Assembly (NCBI GenBank): GCA_001695595.3
Contig: MBPM02000083.1
Coordinates: forward strand, 1-64,000
Length of the DNA stretch: 64,000 nucleotides
Source: Plasmopara viticola
Lineage: Eukaryota > Oomycota > Peronosporomycetes > Peronosporales > Peronosporaceae
Direction: 5' to 3'
Both the position numbers and the translations under genes were made by a program. The notes beneath the pieces were generated by a model. It was not told where the DNA came from. It was given only the letters and a program-made list of their open reading frames with translations, and made no database searches. Below are positions 10,159-21,551 of this stretch, one piece after another; positions within the stretch are counted from its first letter, which is position 1; each line of letters starts with the position of its first letter.

Positions 10159-12288
10159 TCAAGCTCGTTTACGACTCGTTTTCTTGCGAACCTTCGCCTT
10201 GGCTCCATTCTTCTTTTTCAAAAAGGGCTCGTCGTCGTGCGCATGTTTTTCAATCTCATCGTCCTCATTCTCCTTTTTCTTCTCATCATCCCCTACCAAC
10301 AAGGCCTCCCCTCCACTGTATTCCTCGTCTCCGCTGTCAGCGACCGCAGCCGCGGCTGCAGCCGCCGCTCGTCGCTTCTGTTGGCGTGAACTCGTCCTTG
10401 TTGCAGGTATGATTGGACGTCGTCGACGAGTTGGCGTGCGTTTTGCCGACGTCTTGGAGGACTTGAGACTCCCACGAGATTTCCCATCCGCTTCAGACGC
10501 AGACGCGTCATGACTTTCCGAGCCACTTGCGTCTTCACTTGCAGAAATGAGGGCACCCCGAACACGTTTTCGAGGATTCCCAGACATAAAAGACTCCGTT
10601 TCATCACTAGGAAGACTTGGACGCATGCGAATCCGCCGTAAAGCGCGTGTAGGTGTCAGCGTAGAAGGCTCAGTGTCATCACCATACGTGGTCATGTTAG
10701 AATTATAGTCCTTGGCCGGTGCTGCCGCGGTTGCAATCGTCTCAGCACGCTCATTCATCTTATCGACGTGTTCATCTCGTTTGTCATTCTCGTGTTTGTA
10801 TCTCTCGAAACTAGTCGCTTCTCTCTTTAACGCAGCCTCTTCTTCTTTACGAGCAGTAGCTGCTTGTTCTGCGTCCTGAATTCTCTGCAACAGCGTCATC
10901 TCTTTCTTCACACTTGCTTTCCGCAATGTCTCGGTCAGTGTCCTTGCAAAATGCAGCAACTCCACACCTTTTCGTCTTGCTTCTTGTTGTTCTCGCTGCT
11001 CTGCATTCGCCACGACATGCTGGCAAAAGAGATACACTTGCTCTGCAAACTGCGCCCACTCACACACAACTCCACTCGCCACACGATCTTGAATCGTTTT
11101 GAGATCCGCTGCTTTCTCATTTGGTGTTGTTATCTTTTCTTCAATTCTAGCTGTTGTAAACATGGCTGGATCCACGCCTTTACTCTTAGCTACCGACACA
11201 ATCTTTGACAAAACATCCAGCAACATACTCTTTCGGAGTGACTTCAAGCTTGCTAATGCAGCCTCTGCCTCTGCCTTCTCAGAATTCTTGTCCTCCGCAA
11301 CCTGCTTCTCCTCCGTCTTGACAAGTTTGTCCATTCCACTTTCCTCCTTCTCATTTTGAACCGTATTCATCTCTTCCTTCTTCTTCTCTCTTCCATCTTT
11401 CTCTCCGACCTTAGATTTTTTCCCCAAACTAACTACGTTCTTCTTTTCCTCACTCGTCTGCCTTTCTACAATCATTTCTTCTCTTAATCCTTTCTTCTCA
11501 ACAACCTTCTCTTGCCTCACACATTCCTTCTCATTCTTCTTCTCTTTCGTCACTTCAACCGCTTTTTTCATCTTTTCTTCCTCTTCTTCATTCTTCTTTT
11601 TTCTCACCTTTTCTTTCCCTTTCACCTTCTTTTCCTTCGCCATATCTTCCCCTTCACACCTCTCTTCTACCGACTTTTCAACGCCCACATCTTTAATCTC
11701 TTTCGTAAATGTCGTCGTATCAAGCCCAACCTTTGTATCCACCTCCACCACTACCTTTGTCTCCATCGCCTGGTCTTGAGCCTTCCCTCTTTCTTCAACC
11801 TTCTCTTCCATCTCCTTGTCTTCTTTCATCCCTTCCACCTTCTTCACCACATTATCTCGAGGTGAAGCCGTAGGTGTCCCATCACTTGCAGACGCAGAAG
11901 CGTCTCCAGTGTCTGGATCCTCAAACCTTCTTCTCGGTCTCGTCCTGGGTCTCGACCTTTTTCCTCGTACTCGCTGTAGCGCTGAGTGCATGGGCAATGT
12001 ACCGTCTCTCAATTCTTTTTGAAGCTCGTTTTCTTTCTCACGTCGCTTTGCGGCCTCAAATTGGTCTACAAGCGCCGCTAGCTCGGCGGAAAAGGACGTA
12101 GGGGCGGGTGTCCACCGCGCTAACAGTGGCGTAAATTGAGGCTCCGGAAGGGGCGCTTCGCCAGCTGCGACTGCTACAGCAAGTGCTGGAAGTATAGAGT
12201 CCTTTTCCCCAGCCCGAAGTGCCGCAATTTCCGCTTGCAAGTACGAAATAGCTTCGTCGAGTTGCGGCAATGCGGCTTGGGTCTCCAT
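10159..12288 (-). CDS. Bromodomain-like, highly charged nuclear protein (BRD8-like)
   Basis: 709 aa from the ATG at 12288. It begins with a short helical region (LDEAISYLQAEIAALRAGEK) and then a very long Lys/Glu-rich stretch (about residues 145-345). A bromodomain-like helical bundle follows at about residues 355-455, with ADLKTIQDRVASGVVCEWAQ and FAEQVYLFCQHVV matching the 'D-L-x-T-I-x-x-R-V-x-x-G ... F-x-x-x-V-x-L-x-x-x-N' part of BRD8-type bromodomains. BRD8 is a subunit of the NuA4/TIP60 acetyltransferase complex. The C-terminus has Ser/Asp patches, basic NLS-like clusters (RRTPTRRRRP; KKTSRKR) and a poly-Ala run. No SANT domain is seen. The BRD8 assignment is tentative; a generic chromatin protein is the safe call. 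Confidence 0.6.
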   Translation of the reverse strand: METQAALPQLDEAISYLQAEIAALRAGEKDSILPALAVAVAAGEAPLPEPQFTPLLARWTPAPTSFSAELAALVDQFEAAKRREKENELQKELRDGTLPMHSALQRVRGKRSRPRTRPRRRFEDPDTGDASASASDGTPTASPRDNVVKKVEGMKEDKEMEEKVEERGKAQDQAMETKVVVEVDTKVGLDTTTFTKEIKDVGVEKSVEERCEGEDMAKEKKVKGKEKVRKKKNEEEEEKMKKAVEVTKEKKNEKECVRQEKVVEKKGLREEMIVERQTSEEKKNVVSLGKKSKVGEKDGREKKKEEMNTVQNEKEESGMDKLVKTEEKQVAEDKNSEKAEAEAALASLKSLRKSMLLDVLSKIVSVAKSKGVDPAMFTTARIEEKITTPNEKAADLKTIQDRVASGVVCEWAQFAEQVYLFCQHVVANAEQREQQEARRKGVELLHFARTLTETLRKASVKKEMTLLQRIQDAEQAATARKEEEAALKREATSFERYKHENDKRDEHVDKMNERAETIATAAAPAKDYNSNMTTYGDDTEPSTLTPTRALRRIRMRPSLPSDETESFMSGNPRKRVRGALISASEDASGSESHDASASEADGKSRGSLKSSKTSAKRTPTRRRRPIIPATRTSSRQQKRRAAAAAAAAVADSGDEEYSGGEALLVGDDEKKKENEDDEIEKHAHDDEPFLKKKNGAKAKVRKKTSRKRA

Positions 12289-12999
12289 CGTGCGTTGTAT
12301 TTATCTCTCACTACAAAATAGTAGAGTGTAGTAGTATACTATGATTACGTAGTAGTGGTTGATTGGCATCATTCTAAGAAATACCCTTGCTTATGATTTA
12401 CTCAAGAAAATTATATACATTGTTGCATACAATCGCCGCGCTTGACAAGCTGCGCTTGCACCAGTCTTCAGAGGCATAATAGCTCGCAACAAGCTACTTC
12501 TCTAGACCACCGAGCTGCCTGCTGAGTAATATTCCCTCGATCTTCGTACTCCGATGAGGTAATATTCCTACTCACTCAATAGTCCAATTCCTTTACGAGC
12601 TTAACGCGATTAAGAGTAACGATCCCTGTGTTAGTCGTGGTTTGCTTGCTGACCAAGAATACAGTCGCTGGACTCACCCTGGCGTTTTCATCAAGGATTG
12701 CTAGCTACAGAAATAGTCAAGCTTGCAATCTACATATTAGCATCATGAGCAACGACGATTGGTCTCACCCTTTGAGCTTCAGCTTGACCTCCACAGCTAC
12801 ACACACACCAGTCAGCCTCAAGATCAGATTATATCAATGTGTCTTGCGCAGCTGATGCTATTAGAAACTTGGAATTTGTTGGTATTTATTGCGGCAAGTA
12901 GTCTCTCAAAAACGGACGATAGCGGAGTGCTCAAATGCGCAAATCCAACCTTTGTCCTGGCTCTTCTTTTTCGCTTGCTAACTTCACTTTGTGCCTGCT
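12289..12999. other. Intergenic, no supported gene
   Basis: About 700 bp between the lamin-like gene's final exon and the bromodomain gene start. Short open frames on plus (12628-12855, 12759-13025) have no recognisable domain, and the second overlaps the lamin last exon and intron. Both flanking genes are on the minus strand, so this holds the bromodomain promoter and the lamin 3' end. Confidence 0.5.
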
Positions 13000-14770
13000 C
13001 TACATCATGCCACACTGTACAATAGATCAACACACCAATTTTTAGTTCACCTACACTTGCGCAAACCTAAAAAATGTACGCACGCTTCCGGAGGGAGGAG
13101 CCTCGTCGTCCAAAAAATCTGCGCGAAGATCGTCTTCTATAGCACGAACTTCTTCGTCGGGTAATCCTTCACTCTTGAAACTCACTGGGAGATCCTCAGC
13201 TGTAACTAGGATGACAAAGTCGCCGCTGGGGTTCAGCGAAAATTTGTTGGCCAAAAAAGAGTCTTCTCCTTTCTTGCGCTCATGTCTTGCATTCTTGTTG
13301 CGTTTGCTCGAATGCACCGTCAGCGTCGAGTGTGGCCGCATCACATACGTTGCTGGAAACCGAAACGTCTGATCCATCTGGCCACGAACGACCCAGCCAC
13401 CCAGCGAAATTGGTTCGTGACTTGTATTTTTCAGCACAATCCGATCCTTTTCCAAATCTAGCGACGCAATCTGCACTGCTGATTCCAGCGTTTCCGTCTC
13501 AATACTCGAGTGCTTTGTTCGCTTGAGAGGTGTGCCATTTGTGTTTTCATTCTTGCGCTTCCGGCCTTTCGTATTAGGCGTCGCAACAGCCACTCGACTT
13601 TCTTCCCGGTCCAAAATACGTCGATACTTCATAATTTCCGCATCTAACGCAATCTTGACGTCCATCAGCTCGTTAAACTCGCGCTCTTTGGCCACTTTAG
13701 AAGACCGAAAGCGCTCCAGCGTTTCCTCGTACGCCCTACGATCTCGTGTCGCTTTGCTACGTACTTCACGGTACTCCCGCTCCAATTGTGCCACTTTTTC
13801 CGTAAGAGCTTGACGAGCCTTCAAACTTTCTTCATAGTCTGTCGCCGTTCGATCTAATTCCTGCTTCGTACTCTCCAGCTCGGTCTGTACATCTTCCAAT
13901 TGATTCTGTAAACTACTCGAGACGCTTCCAAAATGGCTTCGCACTTCCATCTCCATCGACTGTAAACGCTCTTCCGTATCCTTCTTCCATTGTTCCTGTG
14001 CCTCCAAATGCTTTGCCGCCCATTCCCGTCGCAACTTTGTCAATTCGCCATCTCGCGTCAAGTCAAAGTCAATACTTTTCTTGCGCAACTCCTCAAGTTC
14101 CAACGTAGCGTCGCTTAGTAATGCCACGTGACCACGCAATTCGCGCTCTAACTCCTTGACTCGACGTCTCGCTACGTTCAGTTGTGTCGTCTGCTCAGAG
14201 AGCGTCTCCTTCGCTGATGTTGCATTGGCCTTCTCCTTCTCCAGCTGCACCCGAAGCGTCTCCACCACCACTTTCGCATTGGTAAACTCCGTGTGCTGCG
14301 CGCGGAGCTTCACTATCTCTTTGTGTTGTTCCTGCTCAAGAGTCTGTAGCCGTGCATTCTGGTCCACCTCGTCGTCCAATTTTCTAAGTGACACCACAAC
14401 AACTATCTCAACAAAGACACCATTCCACCAAAAGACACATGGCCGTACTTGCGAGTCTCTTCAAGTTCTTTCGTCAATCGAGCGCGCACGCTCTCGAGAT
14501 CTTGTTGCATGCGTTGCTTTATGATCTCTAATTCCCTCTCGGCTGCAAGTTTCGCACCCTCAAGTTCGTTCACACCCAGCACATACATTTCAAGGCGGGA
14601 ATTTAATTGCTGATGGAAAAGCACAGTAATTGCATGGGGCAACCAGAAAAAAGTCTTAGTCCTCGATTAGTTTGGGGCGATTCTCGCACGAGTCAGCGCA
14701 CCTGAAGCGAAGCTTTCTCCTCCATTCGCTTTGACTTGATCGGAGAGAGCTCGGTCGGCATCGCGGACAT
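13000..14770 (-). CDS. Lamin-like intermediate filament protein, four exons, CaaX end
   Basis: Spliced as 14770-14702, 14609-14449, 14383-13084 and 13014-13000 (introns of 92, 65 and 69 bp), giving 514 aa. The head has LSPIKSKR, a CDK-type site as in lamin heads. The rod starts at QLNSRLEMYVLGVNELE and ends near residues 313-340 with ELMDVKIALDAEIMKYRRIL, which matches the intermediate-filament rod-end consensus. A basic NLS-like segment (GRKRK ... LKRTK) lies at about 350-367, then a lamin-tail Ig-like domain at about 378-475 (GGWVVRG, FRFPATYVM, NPSGDFVILV), then an acidic tail. The third exon alone would stop at 13051 with no CaaX. A GTGCGT donor at 13083 and a TACAG acceptor at 13015 add Cys-Gly-Met-Met-stop, a farnesylation-type CaaX box. 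The order of parts is that of animal lamins. The last junction is inferred; the others are well supported. Confidence 0.85.
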
Positions 14771-15005
14771 TGAGAGACAGACGACCCAAGACGGATGCGG
14801 ATGACGCGAGCGGGGTGGCAAGAGTGAAGGTAGTAAGTACCAAAAGGGACTTTTGAACTGACGGTTAACGCTTGTACTATGATGATGGTGTGGCAAACAT
14901 AATGAGAACAAGTTTTTGGTATCAAATGGAAACGCGATCATTTCTATAAAATACGTAGGCCTTGAGTCTCTTCAAGTTTTATGGATGTAATCTCATTGAC
15001 TAGGC

Positions 15006-15022
15006 TGTAACGGACCGTTACA
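15006..15022. repeat. Palindrome of LTR-end type
   Basis: TGTAACGG and CCGTTACA flank a single A, a perfect 8-bp inverted repeat beginning with TG and ending in CA. LTRs of retroelements often begin with such a short palindrome, so this may be the edge of an old LTR. No matching second LTR was found by eye. Confidence 0.3.
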
Positions 15023-15124
15023 TAAAGTCGGATTTGCTTGAAAACGCCGGGTATTCTACGTATTGAGGTATGGAATAAAGGACTGACGTAAATTGCTATC
15101 GCAAATTGTTTGCATAGGTGGAAT

Positions 15125-16130
15125 TTAAAGGTCTATAGACGTCGCTTTAACAACAGTCTTTGAAGCTTGGTCTAGGCAAAGAATACAGTCGTTCACCACA
15201 AGATCACACATTTTTCTGACGCCTCCTCTGTGCAAGATGATGCGTGACCTCGAACCACTGGTGGTCAATATCACACCTTCGAAAGTGGATTTTAAGTTGA
15301 ATCTTCCATGAAGTCTAGGATAAATCGTACTACCTTTCTGCATTTGTCGGAAGTGCAGTTCGCGCTGCTCGAAAAAATGATTACTTTTGACGCGCAGCCC
15401 TCCCTGCTGTTAAGCAGCTAAGTTGCGTCGCGGCATTCAAGCTCTAGATCGACATCTAGGCTTTAAAGGCCAAAATTACAAAGACTTCAGTGCTTCTGGT
15501 GGTAATTTATACTGTGTGGTCCAAGTCGGTGAAACCCGCTAAAGCACTGCGCGTTGCAACTGCATTCTCTTACCTGATAGGCCAGGCGAAAGCTAGACAT
15601 TCGTTTATGAAACAACCCCATCTGCGTGTTTTTGTGCCCTGGACTACACATAGATTTTGAAAAGCAAAAAAAAAATCGGAAAGCTGTAAGTCCCACAAGT
15701 GCTGAGGTTTTCGAACCCGAAAGCAAGAAAAACGCAAACGTAATGGATAACCCATGATTCATGGTCTTTACCACTTCCTGTACAAGACAAAGCAAATGTC
15801 CCTATGCATGCCTTAAATTAGGATAGGTCGGGAGTCAACTTTGATAAATACAGACGCGATGATAAAAGAAGCGATCCAAATCGCTTTTTAATAGAGTATA
15901 GCCCCAAATAGAATCGCTTTTATAGGGGGCAGCTTCTCGGGTCTGACTAGTAGAATTAACGGGCCGGCTCAATCCCAGTCTAATTAATCGCTGCCGATCA
16001 AATCATCATTCGCTTCTTTGGTGCGGTAAGCAAGAGCACATGTTCTGTTTTTATCCTGACGGGTCGACGAAGTGGACCTTTGTCATGTCTGAGGGATCCA
16101 AAGAGTTGCTAGTAGAAGCCACGTTTTTAG
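15125..16130 (-). pseudogene. Decayed secreted-protein-like gene, family copy 1
   Basis: This region shares stretches with 39.6-40.6 kb and 44.9-46.0 kb in the same order and on the same strand. Shared examples are gcggtaagcaagagcacatg (16033; similar at 45872), gatccaaatcgcttttt (15873; 45708), cttacctgataggccaggc (15571; a near match at 45421) and cagttcgcgct (15355; 39760). A 72-codon open part at 15125-15343 reads like a protein C-terminus (GRFNLKSTFEGVILTTSG and a Cys-containing end). Stops and frame changes are scattered across the rest. The best-kept relative (44.9-45.9 kb) begins with a signal-peptide-like segment. Function is unknown. Confidence 0.4.
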
Positions 16131-19100
16131 ACAAGGAGATTGTAGATCGTCAGTTTGAATATGACTGACCTGGCCTCGACATCTTTTATGCGCTTTGAGT
16201 AAGCAACTATACTTTAAGTAAACATTTCTGCAAAAAGCTGAGCCCTCAGGTAAATTTTGAAGCACCACCAGCTGTTGATAGCAAATTTTTGCAATCGAGT
16301 AGTATGGGTTCGCAAGACACACTGAGGAACACAAAATCGCAAGACACAATGGGTAACCTTAATTTCACAAGTAGCGAGTACGACCAAAAGCAGGCAGCAT
16401 AGCTCCACTCGAGAATGCGATGCGAAGTAAACTTCAGGAGATTACGAACGACCCCGTGGATGACCTTATCCAAAGATTAAAATGACTTTCAAGCGGATGT
16501 TAAAACGCGACAGATGCGCTTCAATTGGAGGCACTTGAAAGGTACTGAAATTCGAAGAACCCATCTATAATAGTATTGTAAGGACAGAAACATACGAAAA
16601 CATCCTCTTTTTTTGTCAAACCCAGTTGTATACGCGGAAATCCCAAAGAGTCACAAAGCCTGAATTTATCTTATGCTAAAAGTGTACATAGATGAACATC
16701 AGTACCCTCCCCTTTATAGAAACGAGCCACAAGATCAATCTTGTTTTAAAGACGGAGAATAATCATCAAGGAGTGACTGTTGTCTCAAGAGCAGCAAGAG
16801 CTCATTACCACCTTATTTGTTAAAAAACGAAAAGTGGAAATAGTGTGAAAGTCTGCGTCTATCGCTCCATCGCGCCTATCATCTTTATGTGAAAATCTGG
16901 ACGAAAATTGATGACTACACAAACACCCATTTTAAGGGAATAGTTTGCATGTCCGGATGCACGTTGTAAATGTACTAAATTTGGTCGACGGCCTCTGCCA
17001 AATGCAAATGAGAGAGAAGAAAGCTGCCCCACGGCAGCTTGGACGTCAAGCGGTATTTTATACGAGGTGAGGTCACAAAAGCTGTCAAACGCTCCGGCGA
17101 CGTTGATAACACAATTCTTCGACCTGAAAGTGTTTTTTTAGATTGGACGATGTAACTTCATTCTAAGAAAAGAATATTCTCTATGGAGGTCTATTAAGTT
17201 CGTGAAATACACATTTGTTAACCAATGAACTTTGAGTCTCCATCGCCAAATATGGCTTTGCGGCAGAACATATGTTCAATTCAAAATTAATCTAAAAGCA
17301 TATTATAAAGTAGGGCTGGTAGAGCCAGCATCAGGGGCTTTTAACTGCATCAAAGACTGATACCTGTTTTGGCTTTGGCAGACGCTGGCTGCAACTCTTT
17401 TGACTTTGCGGTCGGTTGCTTTTCACTACAACTCGAGGAGGATATCACGAGCGAATCATATCGCCTCACTTTAGAAAAAAAGCTGACTTTTAAGCCAAGT
17501 GTCTTGTTCATGACCGGTTTTACTTTATATAAATTAGGCATAGGTGAAGCTTTAAGTGCGTTTCTGGGCTTTCAAGTCATTATATACTACGTATTGTTGC
17601 GGATGGCATGAATGTCATACGACTTGTCCTAGAGTACAAATCGAACAATTTACCGCTGACGCACTTTCGCGCAGATCAGTCATTGAGTTTACTTTCTAAA
17701 AACTCTTTGGACAAGCAAAAATATTAACAATACAAAACTAATGCCAATCTGACCCCATTTTTGTGCAATTTGTCTTTGACTACGATGCCAGAGTCGGATG
17801 ATCAGCCCCTCGACAGCATTCGCAGTTGCACCGTTATGAGTGAACTGACATTCTGATTCGCCATAAGGTATTTTTGAGTTTTGAGCGGCAAAATACTCTG
17901 AAAAGAGCAAGCTCGAATTTTTTTCTTGTTTCATATACACACTGGCGAGTTTATATGTGGTCGTGATAGCATACTGCTTAGATACCAATGATCGTAGCAG
18001 AACTACTGATACGAAATCTAAGCAGCAAGCTCCTGCCGATAATTTGTCACAATGTACCCCATCGATGTCTCGAGTAGTAGGTGCAATTGTTTTTCGCAGC
18101 GCTTATTCATTTCAGTATAGAAAAGAGATTGTCGCTAATTAATTAGTTTGAGAGGGTTTGATGACTTTGATATGACTCTGGAGCGACGAGACGCCAATTG
18201 ATTAATCCCGGATACTTAGAATTAATAGGTTATGCACTTATGGATAGTAACACAAGAGCCGTGAAGCAAAAAGCTCAATACCTTTATCAAGCGCGTGACT
18301 GACTTTAAAGCTCTATCTAATTACAATAAGTCTCGAGTGTCATAAGATATTCAGCTGTCGAAGTAGCGTGAAAGAGATTTATGAGCTGGTAGCTATTCGG
18401 TTCAAGTAAAGGCCGTTACACAATAATCGCAAGGTGAGTTTCGTTTTTTTTTTTAATTGAGATCTCAACTTCACTCTTATTTTAAATTCTATATTACAAA
18501 AGGTTTGCACGTTATGGTAAGGCACCACCAGTCGGGTACTAGCTTTCTTCTTTCTTCTCACTTGCAAAAGTCATATCATACAAAAGTTTACTAGACATTC
18601 AAATCAACCCATCTGTCGTGCGCTGCAATGATACCCAAAAGTCGAAGTCAATATCGAAGGCTTGTTTGTCAATAAGGATGACGAGGTTGTTTTGACCTGC
18701 GCAGTTACCACGAATACCGACTCGAAAAAGACGCAGAGAAATAGATCTAAGGTAAGGAGAATAAGAAAAAATGAGTTTTGGATGGTAGCCTTTTTGATAA
18801 GTTGCAAATTAATGGAATATGCCAAATCTAGCTCAGGACACCCACAAGAGCATGCCAGCGAGTACACCAAGACTTATGCACCACGTGTGTATACACTACT
18901 GAATGCTCCCGATGCATATGACTACAATATTTTTGGCTCTTACGGTCAGCCTGGAAACCATAACGTTAACCGAATCGAGCTTAGAATATGAACTACTTAT
19001 GCTAGATAGTGGCGTACCGTTGACCGCGCTCTAGGACTGGCTAAGCATGCTTTACTTTAAAGGGTGCTTAGTTCAGATAAGAGCATATCTGCTTTCCCTT

Positions 19101-20526
19101 CAGATGATTCGTCAAAAAGCTTGGTCTTCGGGATCCCGGAAAGATTAAGGTCCTTGTGATTGGCTAATTTTGTTTAGCCAGAAAGCATAAATTCGAGCAA
19201 TAAATATGTAGCGTCGTCTACTGCGACAATTTTAGATAAGACGACTGTATTGAAGTGCGTAGTGATGCATTATATTGCATATATAGTTAAAAAAAATCAA
19301 GTCTTATTTTTGGTAGCATTATGCAGCAAACTCGGCTTGTGTAGTGCAGACACGACCGTGTGGTACTTTCTCAAATCCACGATATTATATATTAACAATT
19401 ACTTCCACGATGTGACGTCAATAAAACTAATCAAACTTCTAGTGTCAAGCAGTATTCACGATGTAGATCGTGCAGCTCACTCTGCGCCCATCGATTAAAG
19501 CAAAAATTTACGTTTTAGGTCCAGACTACTCGACTTGCGCGACTAGTAGAAAATATATATGAGCGGCAATAAAATTTATGCTTACTGTGCAATACGTTGT
19601 AGCGGTCGCTGCAATATTTGCTCCGAGTAGCACACTTAATATGAGGCAGATGGTATTTAATTACATTCTCAGCTTTTCGCTGACGAGGTCAAGTGTCCAA
19701 GTATATGATTCATCCTTCTGCAAGTGAGTTTGCAATTTGTTTGCTCCATATACGTGGTACAGGCTGTGGTAAGGCTGCTTAAAGTTAGCAAGCTCAGATT
19801 TTCGACGCAAAGGGCTATGTTCATAAAAATGCTTCATTCATACGCACCTGGACATTGTTGGGATCACGAGAAAGAAAACGGACGATTCGCGTTGTTTTTC
19901 TTGTTGAATAAGCAGCACTAATGGCGATGAAGTCTCACATGAGTTGCACAATATTGCGACCGGTCGTACGAGGAGATGGATTGTAGGATTAGAATGGGGC
20001 ATTCAGCATCTCAAAGATGGATATTTTCACTGAAATCTAGCCCTAATTTGGTTGTGTGGATGCTAAATTCAGTCTAAGTGCTAAAGATGCTTGAGCCGAG
20101 CCCACTGTGATCGCAAAAACGATTTTAAAAGCGGTTAACACTCCTATGATACGATTTGATCGAGGTGGAATGATGAAATATTAGAAAGTGACCGCCGCGG
20201 CAGTCGTCGTTGCAGTGAGCAAAAGGAGGAGAAAAGGACGCAAAATGCTTAGATTTCTTTAGAAAAAGCTACTGATTTGTTCACGACATATAAAAGGTTC
20301 AATGATATGCCTTTCGACTTCAGAGAGATTCGAGCATGCCACATCTTGCCCCCCGACTGATTAGATGCTCGCACAAAGGGTCACGGAGCTCACTTCGACA
20401 GTTAATGAAGCCTAATGCTTACGATAATTAAGAGAATCAAAAAGTGGGCTGGGAGCTATGTTGAGACAGCGACACGAGTAAAGAACATTGAGCGTTTAGC
20501 TGAGCAGAGACATATTACTACTTCAG
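16131..20526. other. Gene-poor, AT-rich decayed DNA
   Basis: About 4.4 kb with only short open frames. The longest at 18662-18991 (plus, 109 codons) contains APRVYTLLNAPDAYDYNIFG, which looks protein-like, but I recognise no family and see no splice partners. No RNA gene, terminal repeat or transposon motif was supported. It is most likely old transposon and gene debris. Confidence 0.4.
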
Positions 20527-20583
20527 TTATACAGAGGCGCTCGTCTTGGGGATATATATCCCAAGACGAGCGCCTCTGTATAA
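20527..20583. repeat. 24-bp perfect inverted repeat (long hairpin)
   Basis: The left arm 20527-20550 (ttatacagaggcgctcgtct then tggg) is exactly complementary to the right arm 20560-20583, with a 9-base spacer gatatatat. The spacer can pair further, apart from one bulged G. A perfect stem of this length is out of place in DNA that is otherwise heavily mutated. It could be a recent template-switch event, a small foldback element, or a hairpin RNA source. Confidence 0.85.
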
Positions 20584-21551
20584 GTTGTATGCATCAGCGG
20601 CGATCACTTTCGACTTCAATAAAAGCGATGAAGGCAATCGAGTCAAAGACTAAGGATTGCATAGCAGAGATGAAGTTGAGAGAAAACGACAGACAAGAGA
20701 TGCACTTGCTTTAACAGTCTTTCTCTGACGACAACTTTATTTGCTAACGTAAACAGCGTAAAATTTTCCCACCCTTGATGCGCATATTTTCCTCTTGCTA
20801 CAATAAATGTCGAGTATTCTCCACATTCTTTAGCTACTGTCGATAAGGTCGAGATTGTGTAAGATGTGATGGCGTCACAGAGCACCTTGCACACAGGAGG
20901 CGTAGAGGAAGTTATACGATTTTCCGGTAAGCGACCGTTTACTTCCTTAATTTCTTCAGGGATCGATGTGCGCAATAGGCTGCAGTCTTACTTGTTGCAG
21001 TGCTTACGGTCCGGCCCCGAACATAATTTTTTTACAATCGGCTTTAATTTTGCAACTTAAACATGGACTATACATGCGAACCAATATGAACACCGTCTGA
21101 GTGTTTGTCGTGCATCACGAGCTACCGTTCTTGTAAAGTATGTTCGAACATAAAGCCAGGTTTTGGCAAACGCTCAGCGTTATGTACGGCCGTCACATCC
21201 TTCTGATGTTAGCTTGCAGCGCAAGTATGTTCTTTTATTATAATTTATCGCTCATATGCACTCAATTTGCTTACAAAGTTTTCTTTTGTCGACTTGCAAT
21301 GGCATTTAAGTAGTCGTCGCGGAGTCAATCAACGACTCAGAGAGTATTTGATATGCTGGATTGCTAACATACTTCAGGACCTCCGAGTATAGATTAAACT
21401 TACGCAGCCTACAAAGTTGATCCAAACAGTTTCTATCCAATGCAAAAGATGTATCCGCATCCTCCGGACAAATTTTCATCGTTAAAGGAATTCCTCTAAA
21501 ACCTTTTCATCTTGAAGTGTACCTATCCCCTTCGAGATACTTCCGGTTTTT
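20584..21551. other. No supported gene
   Basis: About 970 bp with short open frames on both strands (for example 20643-20975 minus) and no recognised domain. No repeat or RNA structure was seen apart from the inverted repeat that precedes it. Confidence 0.4.

Noticed and set aside
13051..13083. Lamin-like protein ending at 13051 with RTFFRFAQV
   Set aside because: This is possible, but the alternative splice gives a CaaX box typical of the family with an intron of local size. The straight reading is kept only as the competing model.
18662..18991. Protein-like frame containing APRVYTLLNAPDAYDYNIFG as a named enzyme
   Set aside because: It reads like protein, but no family could be assigned without a search, and the flanks are decayed.
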